The position numbers and the translations under genes were made by a program. This document shows positions 17,180 to 24,829 of a DNA stretch of 64,000 nt, piece by piece. Under the pieces are notes generated by a model. It was not told the DNA's origin. It searched no databases and saw nothing but the letters and a program-made list of their open reading frames with translations. The DNA is taken from positions 181,100 to 245,099 of the forward strand of contig JAKSHY010000002.1 in assembly GCA_024399135.1 (NCBI GenBank), read 5' to 3'. The stretch comes from Lachnospiraceae bacterium (GTDB lineage Bacteria > Bacillota > Clostridia > Lachnospirales > Lachnospiraceae). Each line of letters begins with the position of its first letter. Position 1 is the first letter of the stretch.

Positions 17180-18619
17180 TTAGAATATTCTTCTGATACC
17201 CAAAATCGTACGATAATCAGCCTTAGATATCTTAATTCCGGTCTTTCTTGATGACGCATGAACAATCTGACCGTTACCAATATAGATACCAACGTGTCCT
17301 GAATAACATACCAAATCACCCGGCTGTGCAGTGCCTAGGTTTTCAACTGCACGTCCTAAGTTTCTTTGTGCATTAGCTGAATGTGGCAAAGATACACCAT
17401 AGTGCTTATATACACTAAGTGTGAATCCTGAACAGTCAGCACCATTAGTCAGTGAGGTTCCACCATAAACATATGGATTACCAACGAACTGAAGTGCGTA
17501 GTTAGCAAGTTCCTTACCAAGAGGGCTTCCCTCTCCAGTTGCATATACAACCTGCTTCTTACCCTTACTGTTAGTAGAACTATTATTACTGTTTTTCTTC
17601 TTCGCTTTATTAGCAGCTTCGATAGCAGCCTGACGTTCTCTTTCTTCCTTCGCAAGACGGGCTTCTTCTTCTTCCTTAGATTCAGCCTTAACGAACTCAG
17701 TTGAAAGCTTAACGTAATCCATGCTTACGTATCCGTCACCTTCTTCAATATTAACTTTAACCCAGCCATCAAGCTCTTCAGATACTGTCAACACTTCGCC
17801 CATAGGAACCAGACCTAAAGTAACTGCTTCTGTGGAAGGCTGTTCTCTAACCTTAAGTGTTGTTGTATCAACTGTAGCAATTCTTGTTCCAACCTTTTTC
17901 GCAAGTTCTACAGCTTCTTCACCTGTTACACAGTACTCTGCCTTAACGAAACCTGTAACAGATCCTGATTTAATCTTATACCAGCCATTTTCTTCAAGGA
18001 TGAACTCACCGGCAGACTTATCATAAAGCTTACCAATTTTTTCAGCATCCTCACTGGCCTCTTTTCTTACATTAACCCAGGAATTTCTCTCAACCTGTGC
18101 AATAACAAGATTCTTAAAGCCTTCTTCTTCAAGTCTTGCGAGCTGTTCTCTTTCAATTTCCTTCGTAGACTTGGAAATTGTAGGAATAAAGGTTTCTTCT
18201 ATTTCGATTTCTTCATCCTCTTGAGATGGATTATCAATTACCGAAGTCTCCTCATTATTCTCATCTTCCTGACCTTCTGTAGCTTCTGGCGTACTTTCTG
18301 GAATAGGTTCAACAATAACAAGTTCTTCATTAATTCCACTCTTTAAAGGATCAGAAGTCGGTGTAGCACTGGCGCTTGGTGTAGCACCATTAGGCAATCC
18401 ATTACTTACTATTGTAGGAACATCCTTATTCTTCTTGCTGTCTTTTTCTTCCTTAATTGCTTTAATCGATGTCGAGTTTTCTGACATAAAGAAATCAAAA
18501 CCAGCAGAAGGAAGCTTTTTTATTTCCTTAGAATATGCATCTATAGAAAGGCCCGAAAGTAGCATTGAACTTAGCGTAGCGACAGTCAATGCATTAACCA
18601 TGCCTTTAATATATTTCAT
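17180..18619 (-). CDS. Secreted SH3b-NlpC/P60 cell-wall endopeptidase
   Basis: A 479-residue exported peptidoglycan hydrolase. It has a signal peptide (about residues 1-30), a Ser/Pro/Glu-rich low-complexity stretch (about 75-150), two SH3b repeats (about 165-235 and 240-305: VNVRKEASEDAEKIG, then LKVREQPSTEAVTLG), a charged helix (EEEEARLAKEERERQ) and a C-terminal NlpC/P60 domain. The catalytic triad is C396 (ADCSGF), H442 (SGHVGIY) and H454 (VHAS). It should cut the D-Glu to diamino-acid bond of peptide stems during growth or division. It has its own strong promoter. Confidence 0.93.
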   Translation of the reverse strand: MKYIKGMVNALTVATLSSMLLSGLSIDAYSKEIKKLPSAGFDFFMSENSTSIKAIKEEKDSKKNKDVPTIVSNGLPNGATPSASATPTSDPLKSGINEELVIVEPIPESTPEATEGQEDENNEETSVIDNPSQEDEEIEIEETFIPTISKSTKEIEREQLARLEEEGFKNLVIAQVERNSWVNVRKEASEDAEKIGKLYDKSAGEFILEENGWYKIKSGSVTGFVKAEYCVTGEEAVELAKKVGTRIATVDTTTLKVREQPSTEAVTLGLVPMGEVLTVSEELDGWVKVNIEEGDGYVSMDYVKLSTEFVKAESKEEEEARLAKEERERQAAIEAANKAKKKNSNNSSTNSKGKKQVVYATGEGSPLGKELANYALQFVGNPYVYGGTSLTNGADCSGFTLSVYKHYGVSLPHSANAQRNLGRAVENLGTAQPGDLVCYSGHVGIYIGNGQIVHASSRKTGIKISKADYRTILGIRRIF

Positions 18620-18692
18620 AAATTACTCTTCCTTATATTTCAAAAATATTTGCCTGTCATTTTTGTAACATTTTCGTAACAATTCAAGTGAC

Positions 18693-18721
18693 ACTATAGC
18701 ATAATGCCTACCTGGTGTCAA
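18693..18721 (-). promoter_or_regulatory. Promoter of the NlpC/P60 gene
   Basis: On the minus strand TTGACA (18721-18716), a 17-bp spacer and TATAGT (18698-18693). Just downstream, GTTACGAAAATGTTAC contains a repeated TGTTAC that may be a regulator site. Confidence 0.8.
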
Positions 18722-18788
18722 ATTAAGCACAACGCGCTCACCCGTACAAGCGCACCCTGCCAAGCCTCAGTAACAGGGCAATAGGCAT

Positions 18789-19703
18789 CTACTTTTTCTT
18801 TAACAGATAGGCCTCAACACTGGTAATTACGTTAGCTCCGTCAGCAACTGCAGTAACTATCTGTCTTAACTTCTTAGTTCTTAAATCTCCTGCAACGAAA
18901 AGTCCGGGTGTAGCCGTAATACACTGATCCCCACTCATTACATAGCCCTTTTCATCCAGCGAGGCAAGTCCCTTCACCAGCTGATTTTCCGGAAGAATTC
19001 CAACTGCCACGAAAACTCCGTCAACTTTCAGTGAAGATTTCTCACCAGTAACCTTATTAGTAACATCAATTCCTTCAACCTGGTCCTCACCATTGATGCT
19101 GTCAACTACTGTGTCCCATACAATTTCCACATTATCAAGACTCATAAGCTTATCCTGTAGCATCTTGGCTGCACGAAGCGTATCTCTTCTATGTACAAGA
19201 TATACCTTCTCGCATCCTCTGGCCAAAAATATAGCATCCTCAACAGCCACATCTCCGCCTCCAACTACAGCAACCGTCTTCCCTTTGAAGAATGCACCGT
19301 CACATGTTGCGCAATATGAAACACCCATTCCAGCAAGTTCTTCTTCGCCCGGGACACCAAGTTTCGAATGATTAGCTCCCATCGCTACTACTACTGAATA
19401 GGTTCTATATTCTCCCTTATCAGTTGCGATAACGAAGCCACCATCCAATGGCGTAATTTTGGTCACTTCGGCCTCTACGAACTTACAGCCCAGAGCATCA
19501 GCATGCTCCTTAAATTTATTACTAAGCTCTAAACCACTAATACCATGAAAGCCAAGATAATTGTCAACATCATATGTATTTACTACCTGTCCACCACTAA
19601 TTGGGCTCTGTTCAAAAGTAACGGCATTTAACCCTGCACGCTTGGCATATACTGAAGCTGAAAGTCCGGCAGGACCAGCGCCTATAATCACAACATCATA
19701 CAT
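18789..19703 (-). CDS. trxB: Thioredoxin reductase
   Basis: A 304-residue FAD/NAD(P)H flavoenzyme. The FAD motif is IIGAGPAGLSA (residues 6-16). The redox-active cysteines are C131 and C134 (CATCDG), and the second nucleotide motif is VVGGGDVAVEDA. The C-terminal FAD motif is GLFVAGDLRTKKLRQI. It reduces thioredoxin or a similar partner; no trxA lies alongside. The start codon shares one base with the stop codon of the upstream SDR gene (TAATG), so the two are coupled. A ferredoxin-dependent or NrdH-specific relative cannot be excluded. Confidence 0.92.
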   Translation of the reverse strand: MYDVVIIGAGPAGLSASVYAKRAGLNAVTFEQSPISGGQVVNTYDVDNYLGFHGISGLELSNKFKEHADALGCKFVEAEVTKITPLDGGFVIATDKGEYRTYSVVVAMGANHSKLGVPGEEELAGMGVSYCATCDGAFFKGKTVAVVGGGDVAVEDAIFLARGCEKVYLVHRRDTLRAAKMLQDKLMSLDNVEIVWDTVVDSINGEDQVEGIDVTNKVTGEKSSLKVDGVFVAVGILPENQLVKGLASLDEKGYVMSGDQCITATPGLFVAGDLRTKKLRQIVTAVADGANVITSVEAYLLKKK

Positions 19704-20434
19704 TAAATCAAACCTCCATCCATTCTAATTATCTGACCTGTTAAATACTTGGGAGACTCTAAAATCTTTAATACCATTTCGGATGCTTCCTCAACCGTCC
19801 CCAATCTGTCTGATGGAATTTCCATAACAAGGGCATCCATTTCCTCTTTACTAAAACATTTATTCATATCTGTATCAATCACACCAAAGGAAACAGCATT
19901 AACCTGCACATTGCTAGGTGCCAGTTCCTTAGCAAGAGCTTTGGTAAATGCATCAACTCCGCCCTTGGCTGTTGAATATGCAACCTCCATCGAGGCTCCA
20001 ACCTGTCCCCACATGGAAGAAATATTAATAATCTTTCCTTCCTTATTATTAACCATATAAGGTGCCAGTTCATGACTAAAATAAAAGATTGAATTTAAAT
20101 TAACATCCATGATTTTCTTCCACTCATCAACTGACATATCTGTCATTAATCCTATGTATGAAATAGCTGCATTATTAATAACTGCATATAAATCATCAAA
20201 CCTAAGAACCTCTCGTGCACATTTCTTCACTTCATCATATGAAGAAACATCGCATTTTAAAATCTGACAATCGACATGATAGCTATCTACTATTTCATTC
20301 TTTATTATGTTTAATCTGTCCATAGAGCTGGAGCATACCAAAAAAAGATCAAATCCTTCTTTTGCAAGTTTTTTAGCAATTGCCTCGCCTATTCCTCTTG
20401 AAGCTCCTGTAATTAATATTCTTTTCTTATTCAT
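19703..20434 (-). CDS. Short-chain dehydrogenase/reductase (FabG-like)
   Basis: A 243-residue classical SDR. It has the TGASRGIG cofactor loop (residues 9-16), NNAA at 87-90, and catalytic S140, Y153 and K157 (YSTAK). The C-terminus ILESPKYLTGQIIRMDGGLI is typical of 3-oxoacyl-ACP reductase-like enzymes. No fatty-acid genes are nearby, so the substrate is open. The start at MNKKRIL uses GGAAAG upstream; an ATG 18 bp earlier has no ribosome site. It overlaps trxB by one base. Confidence 0.88.
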   Translation of the reverse strand: MNKKRILITGASRGIGEAIAKKLAKEGFDLFLVCSSSMDRLNIIKNEIVDSYHVDCQILKCDVSSYDEVKKCAREVLRFDDLYAVINNAAISYIGLMTDMSVDEWKKIMDVNLNSIFYFSHELAPYMVNNKEGKIINISSMWGQVGASMEVAYSTAKGGVDAFTKALAKELAPSNVQVNAVSFGVIDTDMNKCFSKEEMDALVMEIPSDRLGTVEEASEMVLKILESPKYLTGQIIRMDGGLI

Positions 20435-20459
20435 ATATAAGTGTCTTTCCATTTTTAAA

Positions 20460-21311
20460 CTATCTTCTCAGTTCATCGAACCTCGTTACAATTTCTGCAG
20501 AATCAGTCCATCCAATGTGATAAGCTGTTAAATCTGATATTGTATTATTCTTAACATTTCCAAGGAATGTGGTTAACATAATGTCTTTAGGGAATCTTTT
20601 TTTCAACTCCCTCGTAGCATCGTTTGAATATTCTGCACCAGAATAATAATCGTGTGCACCATAGAGGTGAAGAATTTCGTGTGCATACGTAGCTTCATTT
20701 GTATCCTTAAATATCACAACTGATTCTTTAGGATTATCCTCTCCATCATAACATATCGCATAGCTTCTACCATCAAAATCAAGAAAGATTATGGTAAAAA
20801 TATTGTCAGCACTGTACCTTCTCAACAGTGCATCGTAATCAATTTTACTTTTTGTAAGTATATCAAATTCTTTATCAAGTTCATCCTCGAATCCCGTATT
20901 ATCAGCTGCAAGCTTCATATTCGAAGACTTAAGGAGGCTAAAGTCTGTATTCCAGTCATATACGAATTCTATATCTTGGGAATATTCTGATCCCTTATTC
21001 GTAAGATAGTCACAGGCCCTGGACAGTTTCTTTAATTCTTCCTGTCTTCTTTTGTAGGTCCATCTTTTACCTGGTGTATCAACGAACAGACTAATAATTA
21101 CATTCTTTCCGGCAAATATTTTCGCCGATCCTAAATTATAGCTCGAAGATGGTTTGTTTACATAACTTGCACTATTATTTTCGCCAGGCGGAGCATATGT
21201 AGCCTTTGTCAAGTTTACATAACTCGAATACGTATTGACACACGCAGTGTAATTTATGAACAAATATATAATAATGAGTACTACACTAAATTTCTTTAAT
21301 CTATTGTTCAA
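20460..21311 (-). CDS. Putative lipid-anchored metzincin-like metalloprotease
   Basis: A 283-residue protein with an N-terminal hydrophobic segment ending in YTACVN near residue 24, which may be a lipobox or an uncleaved anchor. The core carries a zinc-peptidase motif H211-E-x-x-H215-x-x-G218-x-x-D221 (AHEILHLYGAHD). This is the extended metzincin pattern with Asp as possible third ligand. A downstream DLTAYHIGW may form the substrate-side turn. I do not recognise a named family. It follows the NSS transporter by 12 bp and precedes the SDR gene by 25 bp on the same strand. Confidence 0.7.
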   Translation of the reverse strand: MNNRLKKFSVVLIIIYLFINYTACVNTYSSYVNLTKATYAPPGENNSASYVNKPSSSYNLGSAKIFAGKNVIISLFVDTPGKRWTYKRRQEELKKLSRACDYLTNKGSEYSQDIEFVYDWNTDFSLLKSSNMKLAADNTGFEDELDKEFDILTKSKIDYDALLRRYSADNIFTIIFLDFDGRSYAICYDGEDNPKESVVIFKDTNEATYAHEILHLYGAHDYYSGAEYSNDATRELKKRFPKDIMLTTFLGNVKNNTISDLTAYHIGWTDSAEIVTRFDELRR

Positions 21312-21323
21312 TCTTAATCCCTG

Positions 21324-22712
21324 CTACTTCCACAAATAGCTAAACTTATCGATCATTCCCATAACAAAAGTAATAAGTATAATAATAGGAATTACTATAA
21401 GCATATACTTTCTTAATTTGTAGGGGAATTTTAATCCTTCTCCCTGATTCACTTCATTTATGAAATTGTCCCATCCCCATCCGTGGTTTTTGAAGGATAC
21501 GAACAGAACATAACACAGTGAACCAAGCGGAAGTGCAATATTACTAACAAGAAAATCCTCTATATCCAAAATACTGCTTCCCGGCTCGAATGGTTCGAAT
21601 CCGCTTAGCACATTAAAGCCAAGGGCACAAGGCATTGAAAGAATAAACATTAATATTCCACAGGAAATACAAGCCTTCTTTCTATTGATACTGAATAATT
21701 CCATAGTACAGGCAACAATATTCTCATATACAGCAAGAATCGTTGAAAATGCGGCGAAGCTCATGAACAAGAAGAACAACGATCCCCACACTCTACCACC
21801 ACTCATATTAGAAAATATGTTAGGAAGTGTTACGAATATGAGACTTGGTCCACTTCCAGCATCAACTCCGAATGCTGAACAGCAAGGAAAAATAATAAGA
21901 CCTGCAATCAACGCAACCAGTGTGTCCAGTCCTACTACATTTAATGATTCACCAAGTAATGATCTGTCTTTTCCTATATAGCTTCCGAAAATAGCAATAG
22001 AACCTATTCCTAAACTCAATGTAAAGAATGCCTGACTCATAGCAGCATTAATTACTGTCCATACACCCTTTTCCTTAAAAGGTTCGATAGACGGTTTTAA
22101 GTAAAATTCAAGTCCTTTCGCTCCACCTTCAAGCCCTACTGCCCTGATAGCGAGAATGATTATTAGCGCAAGAAGGGTAATCATCATAACTTTATTAACC
22201 TTCTCAAGTCCCTTTTGAACTCCAAATCCTAATATAGCGAATCCAAGAACAACAACTACCAGTGTCGCGATAATCAAAAGTTTAGGATTGCTAAGCATTT
22301 CACCAAACACTCCCGAAATTTCAGCAGCATCCTTATTTTCGAACTTACTCAAAATCATGCCAAGAAAATAGTAAAACATCCATCCTGTTACTACAGAATA
22401 AAACATCATCAAAAGCCAGTTGGCAGCATAGGCAAGAACCCAGTATCGATGCCATTTAGAACCCTTAGGTTCCAACTCTTCAAACATTTTTACCGGAGAC
22501 TTCTGAGCTGCTCTTCCTATTGCATACTCTACTGACATAATAGGAAGACCTAAAAGAATCAAAAATCCTATATAAATAATTACGAAGGTTGCGCCACCAT
22601 ACTGTCCTGTCATCCATGGAAATTTCCATACATTTCCCATTCCAACTGCGCATCCTGCACTAAGTAAAATGAAGCCTAAACGACTTCCTAAATGTTCTCT
22701 TTTATTTTCCAT
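21324..22712 (-). CDS. Neurotransmitter:sodium symporter family transporter (first)
   Basis: A 462-residue NSS (SNF/LeuT-fold) protein with about eleven to twelve TM segments. The Na+/substrate site signature of TM1 is clear (LGFILLSAGCAVGMGNVWKFPW, in parts), as is TM6 (AFFTLSLGIGSIAIFGSY). Bacterial members move amino acids with sodium; the substrate is not deducible. The start at 22712 (MENKREHLGSR) has GAGGAAAG upstream. A second NSS gene lies at 47700-49109. Confidence 0.92.
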   Translation of the reverse strand: MENKREHLGSRLGFILLSAGCAVGMGNVWKFPWMTGQYGGATFVIIYIGFLILLGLPIMSVEYAIGRAAQKSPVKMFEELEPKGSKWHRYWVLAYAANWLLMMFYSVVTGWMFYYFLGMILSKFENKDAAEISGVFGEMLSNPKLLIIATLVVVVLGFAILGFGVQKGLEKVNKVMMITLLALIIILAIRAVGLEGGAKGLEFYLKPSIEPFKEKGVWTVINAAMSQAFFTLSLGIGSIAIFGSYIGKDRSLLGESLNVVGLDTLVALIAGLIIFPCCSAFGVDAGSGPSLIFVTLPNIFSNMSGGRVWGSLFFLFMSFAAFSTILAVYENIVACTMELFSINRKKACISCGILMFILSMPCALGFNVLSGFEPFEPGSSILDIEDFLVSNIALPLGSLCYVLFVSFKNHGWGWDNFINEVNQGEGLKFPYKLRKYMLIVIPIIILITFVMGMIDKFSYLWK

Positions 22713-22784
22713 CTTTCCTCGTCGCCATATATGTGTAACGCTCTTTGCGAGTTGCATATATAATTAGTGATCATCAAATAACAA

Positions 22785-22816
22785 AATAACTGTGTACCAG
22801 AAGATACACAGTTATT
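22785..22816 (-). terminator. Terminator downstream of ddh
   Basis: AATAACTGTGTA pairs perfectly with TACACAGTTATT over 12 bp across an 8-nt loop. On the minus strand TTTGTTATTT follows. Confidence 0.75.
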
Positions 22817-22880
22817 ATCTCATTACTTTAGTATATATTTCAACTTATATATTTGGCATATGCCTAATCAGCTTTAATGA

Positions 22881-23861
22881 TTAAAGCATATGTGCTCTTA
22901 ATTCCTCACCAGACTGCTGACAAAGATATGCTGGAGCAACATCCAATACTGTCTTACAGCCTCTTTGACCTTCCTTATACATTCTGAATGCAGCTCTTGC
23001 GTATGCAATCAGTACAGAAGTTGTGAACTCTGGATTAGAATCAAGCTTTAAGTTATATTCGATTACATGAGTATTCTCAAGGTTCCAGCCTGTCTTTCCT
23101 GTACGAATTACGCATCCGCCGTGAGGAATACCCTTATGATTCTTGTCTAACTCTTCCTGTGAAATGAATGTTACTGTTGTATCGTAGTCTGCGAAATAGT
23201 TAGGCATTTCCTTAATTTCTTTTTCGATTTTTGCCTTGTCAGCTCCATCCTTTGCTACTACATAACACTCACGTGTATGCTTCTGTCTTGTTGTAAGCTC
23301 TGGCATTTCACCATTTCTTACAGACTCTAATGCTGCAGGAACAGGAACAGTGTACTGTCTTGCATCCTGAACACCATCAATTCTTCTGATAGCATCAGAA
23401 TGACCCTGGCTTACACCTCTTCCCCAGAAAGTATAATCAGCACCATCATTTAAAATTGCATTAGCATATACTCTGTTAAGTGAGAACATTCCTGGATCCC
23501 AACCTACAGAAATCATTGCGATATGATCCCCTGCCTTAGCTGCTGCGTCAACATTAGCAAAATGCTGAGGGATTGTTGCATGTGTATCGAAAGAATCAAT
23601 AACATTAAAGTCCTTAGCGTACTTTGGAGTCATCTCTGGAAGGTCAGTTGCTGAACCACCACAGATAATCAAAACATCAACCTCATCCTTGTGATTAAGG
23701 ATTTCATCTACATTATATACCTTGGCTGTATCTGTAAGAATCTTAACAGTTGAAGGATCTCTTCTTGTGAATACACAAGTAAGCTCCATATCACTGTTCT
23801 GCTTAACAGCACACTCAACGCCACGGCCTAAGTTACCATATCCTAAAATACCAATCTTCAT
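22881..23861 (-). CDS. ddh: meso-Diaminopimelate dehydrogenase
   Basis: A 326-residue NADP-dependent enzyme of the one-step lysine/DAP branch. It makes meso-DAP from tetrahydrodipicolinate, ammonia and NADPH. It has the Rossmann start MKIGILGYGNLGRGVE, the CVFTRRDP phosphate-binding loop, CGGSATDLPEMTP, SFDTHATIPQH, ISVGWDPGMFSLNR and FWGRGVSQGHSDAIRRIDGV, all characteristic of Ddh. It is a single gene with a strong terminator, and a long repeat-bearing gap lies upstream. The product feeds peptidoglycan and lysine synthesis. Confidence 0.96.
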   Translation of the reverse strand: MKIGILGYGNLGRGVECAVKQNSDMELTCVFTRRDPSTVKILTDTAKVYNVDEILNHKDEVDVLIICGGSATDLPEMTPKYAKDFNVIDSFDTHATIPQHFANVDAAAKAGDHIAMISVGWDPGMFSLNRVYANAILNDGADYTFWGRGVSQGHSDAIRRIDGVQDARQYTVPVPAALESVRNGEMPELTTRQKHTRECYVVAKDGADKAKIEKEIKEMPNYFADYDTTVTFISQEELDKNHKGIPHGGCVIRTGKTGWNLENTHVIEYNLKLDSNPEFTTSVLIAYARAAFRMYKEGQRGCKTVLDVAPAYLCQQSGEELRAHML

Positions 23862-24001
23862 ATTAGCCTCCTAAATATAATTAATTATTAATAAATATTC
23901 ATCAACCTAAATAAATATACATCAATCAAGTAAATTCTGCCACTACAAATATATATTTGTTTCTATAAACCAAACATTGGTATCATTTTTCAAGTAAATA
24001 T

Positions 24002-24217
24002 ATCTTCGTCCCTAAATGTTGCAATAGCAACACTATTATTCATTGCTGTTTCTTGACCATTAAATCATGTGCGGTTGCCCTGTCAAGGGTGCTTCGCACC
24101 GCAGTCGCGGCATGCCCTTGACTGGGCAATCCGCTACATGATTATTATTAGTCAAGCCAGAATGAATTATTATGTGCTTCCCAGCACTTTTATGGAACCA
24201 TTTTCCAATTACAACAA
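24002..24217. repeat. Dispersed element, copy A, with long hairpin
   Basis: This stretch is colinear with 49381-49595 over about 215 bp with only about one base of length difference. Its centre is an imperfect palindrome of about 105 nt (24053-24156): CTTGAC/GTCAAG outside, AATCATGT/ACATGATT (24063-24070, 24136-24143), GCGG/CCGC, TTGCCC/GGGCAA and GTCAAGGG/CCCTTGAC inside, topped by the small stem GGTGC-TTC-GCACC. Both copies sit in the same orientation in gaps between minus-strand genes. Short frames through it are not considered coding. Confidence 0.85.
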
Positions 24218-24411
24218 TTTCACTTCCACTATTTTTTTGTTGCTTTTCTTTCCTGTGGATTTTTGATGGATTCTTATCTTTACAACAATTTTTCTAATCG
24301 CTTCCTGTTTGTTGTTTTTTCTTCCTGCTACTTTTAATCTTTACAACAAATTTACTAGTTTCTATCAGTTTGTTGCCTTTCTCTCCAGCTATGCTTTGAT
24401 TTTCACAACAA
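24211..24411. repeat. Imperfect 61-71 bp tandem repeat (ACAACAA...TTGTTG)
   Basis: ACAACAA occurs at 24211, 24282, 24343 and 24405, each but the last followed 25-40 bp later by TTGTTG or TGTTG, giving weak inverted repeats in T-rich sequence. The related locus at 49589 has only one such unit, so the unit seems to have been amplified here. Confidence 0.65.
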
Positions 24412-24478
24412 TTCTGCCCGCCACTATCAATTTTGATGGAATCAATGCCATTTTGTAACCTAACTCAAAATGAATATT

Positions 24479-24729
24479 GGTTATAAAATCAAGAATCAAT
24501 GACTTTTATTACCAAGGTTAATGCCTTATATTAGTAACTAATTATACAATTATAGAATTTTATAACCGGATAAATTTTCATGACTGGTAATAAAAGATTG
24601 AAAATATCAAATTTTATTACCTGATTTAAAGATTTAGTAGGTTATAAGATAGCAAAAATGCTTAATCTTATTACCAAATTTAAAGTTTTAACAGGTAATA
24701 AGATATCAGAAACAATGAATCTTATTACC
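24479..24729. repeat. 54-bp hairpin array with covarying stems
   Basis: Five units start at about 24479, 24533, 24586, 24640 and 24694, a 53-54 bp period. Each is a stem-loop of about 36 bp (GGTAATAAGAT...ATCTTATTACC type) plus an AT-rich spacer of about 18 bp. When the left arm changes from ATAAAA to ATAAGAT the right arm changes from TTTTAT to ATCTTAT, so pairing is kept. The second unit is the most decayed. Confidence 0.85.
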
Positions 24730-24829
24730 ATCTCTATTAGCAAATCACATTTTCCGCCATATATCTCTATACTAATATTAACATTAACGCAACTCACTAC
24801 TCTTGTTGTTACGTATATCAAGGATTGGC

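Noticed and set aside
18722..18788. Terminator after trxB in the GC-richer stretch
   Set aside because: Only a short GCGCT...AGCGC pairing is visible without a T-tract, so it was not annotated.
24069..24266. Small frame MRLPCQGCFAPQS... in the dispersed element, with a similar one at 49447
   Set aside because: It follows a palindrome, has no ribosome site, and the two copies diverge downstream without codon-like conservation.
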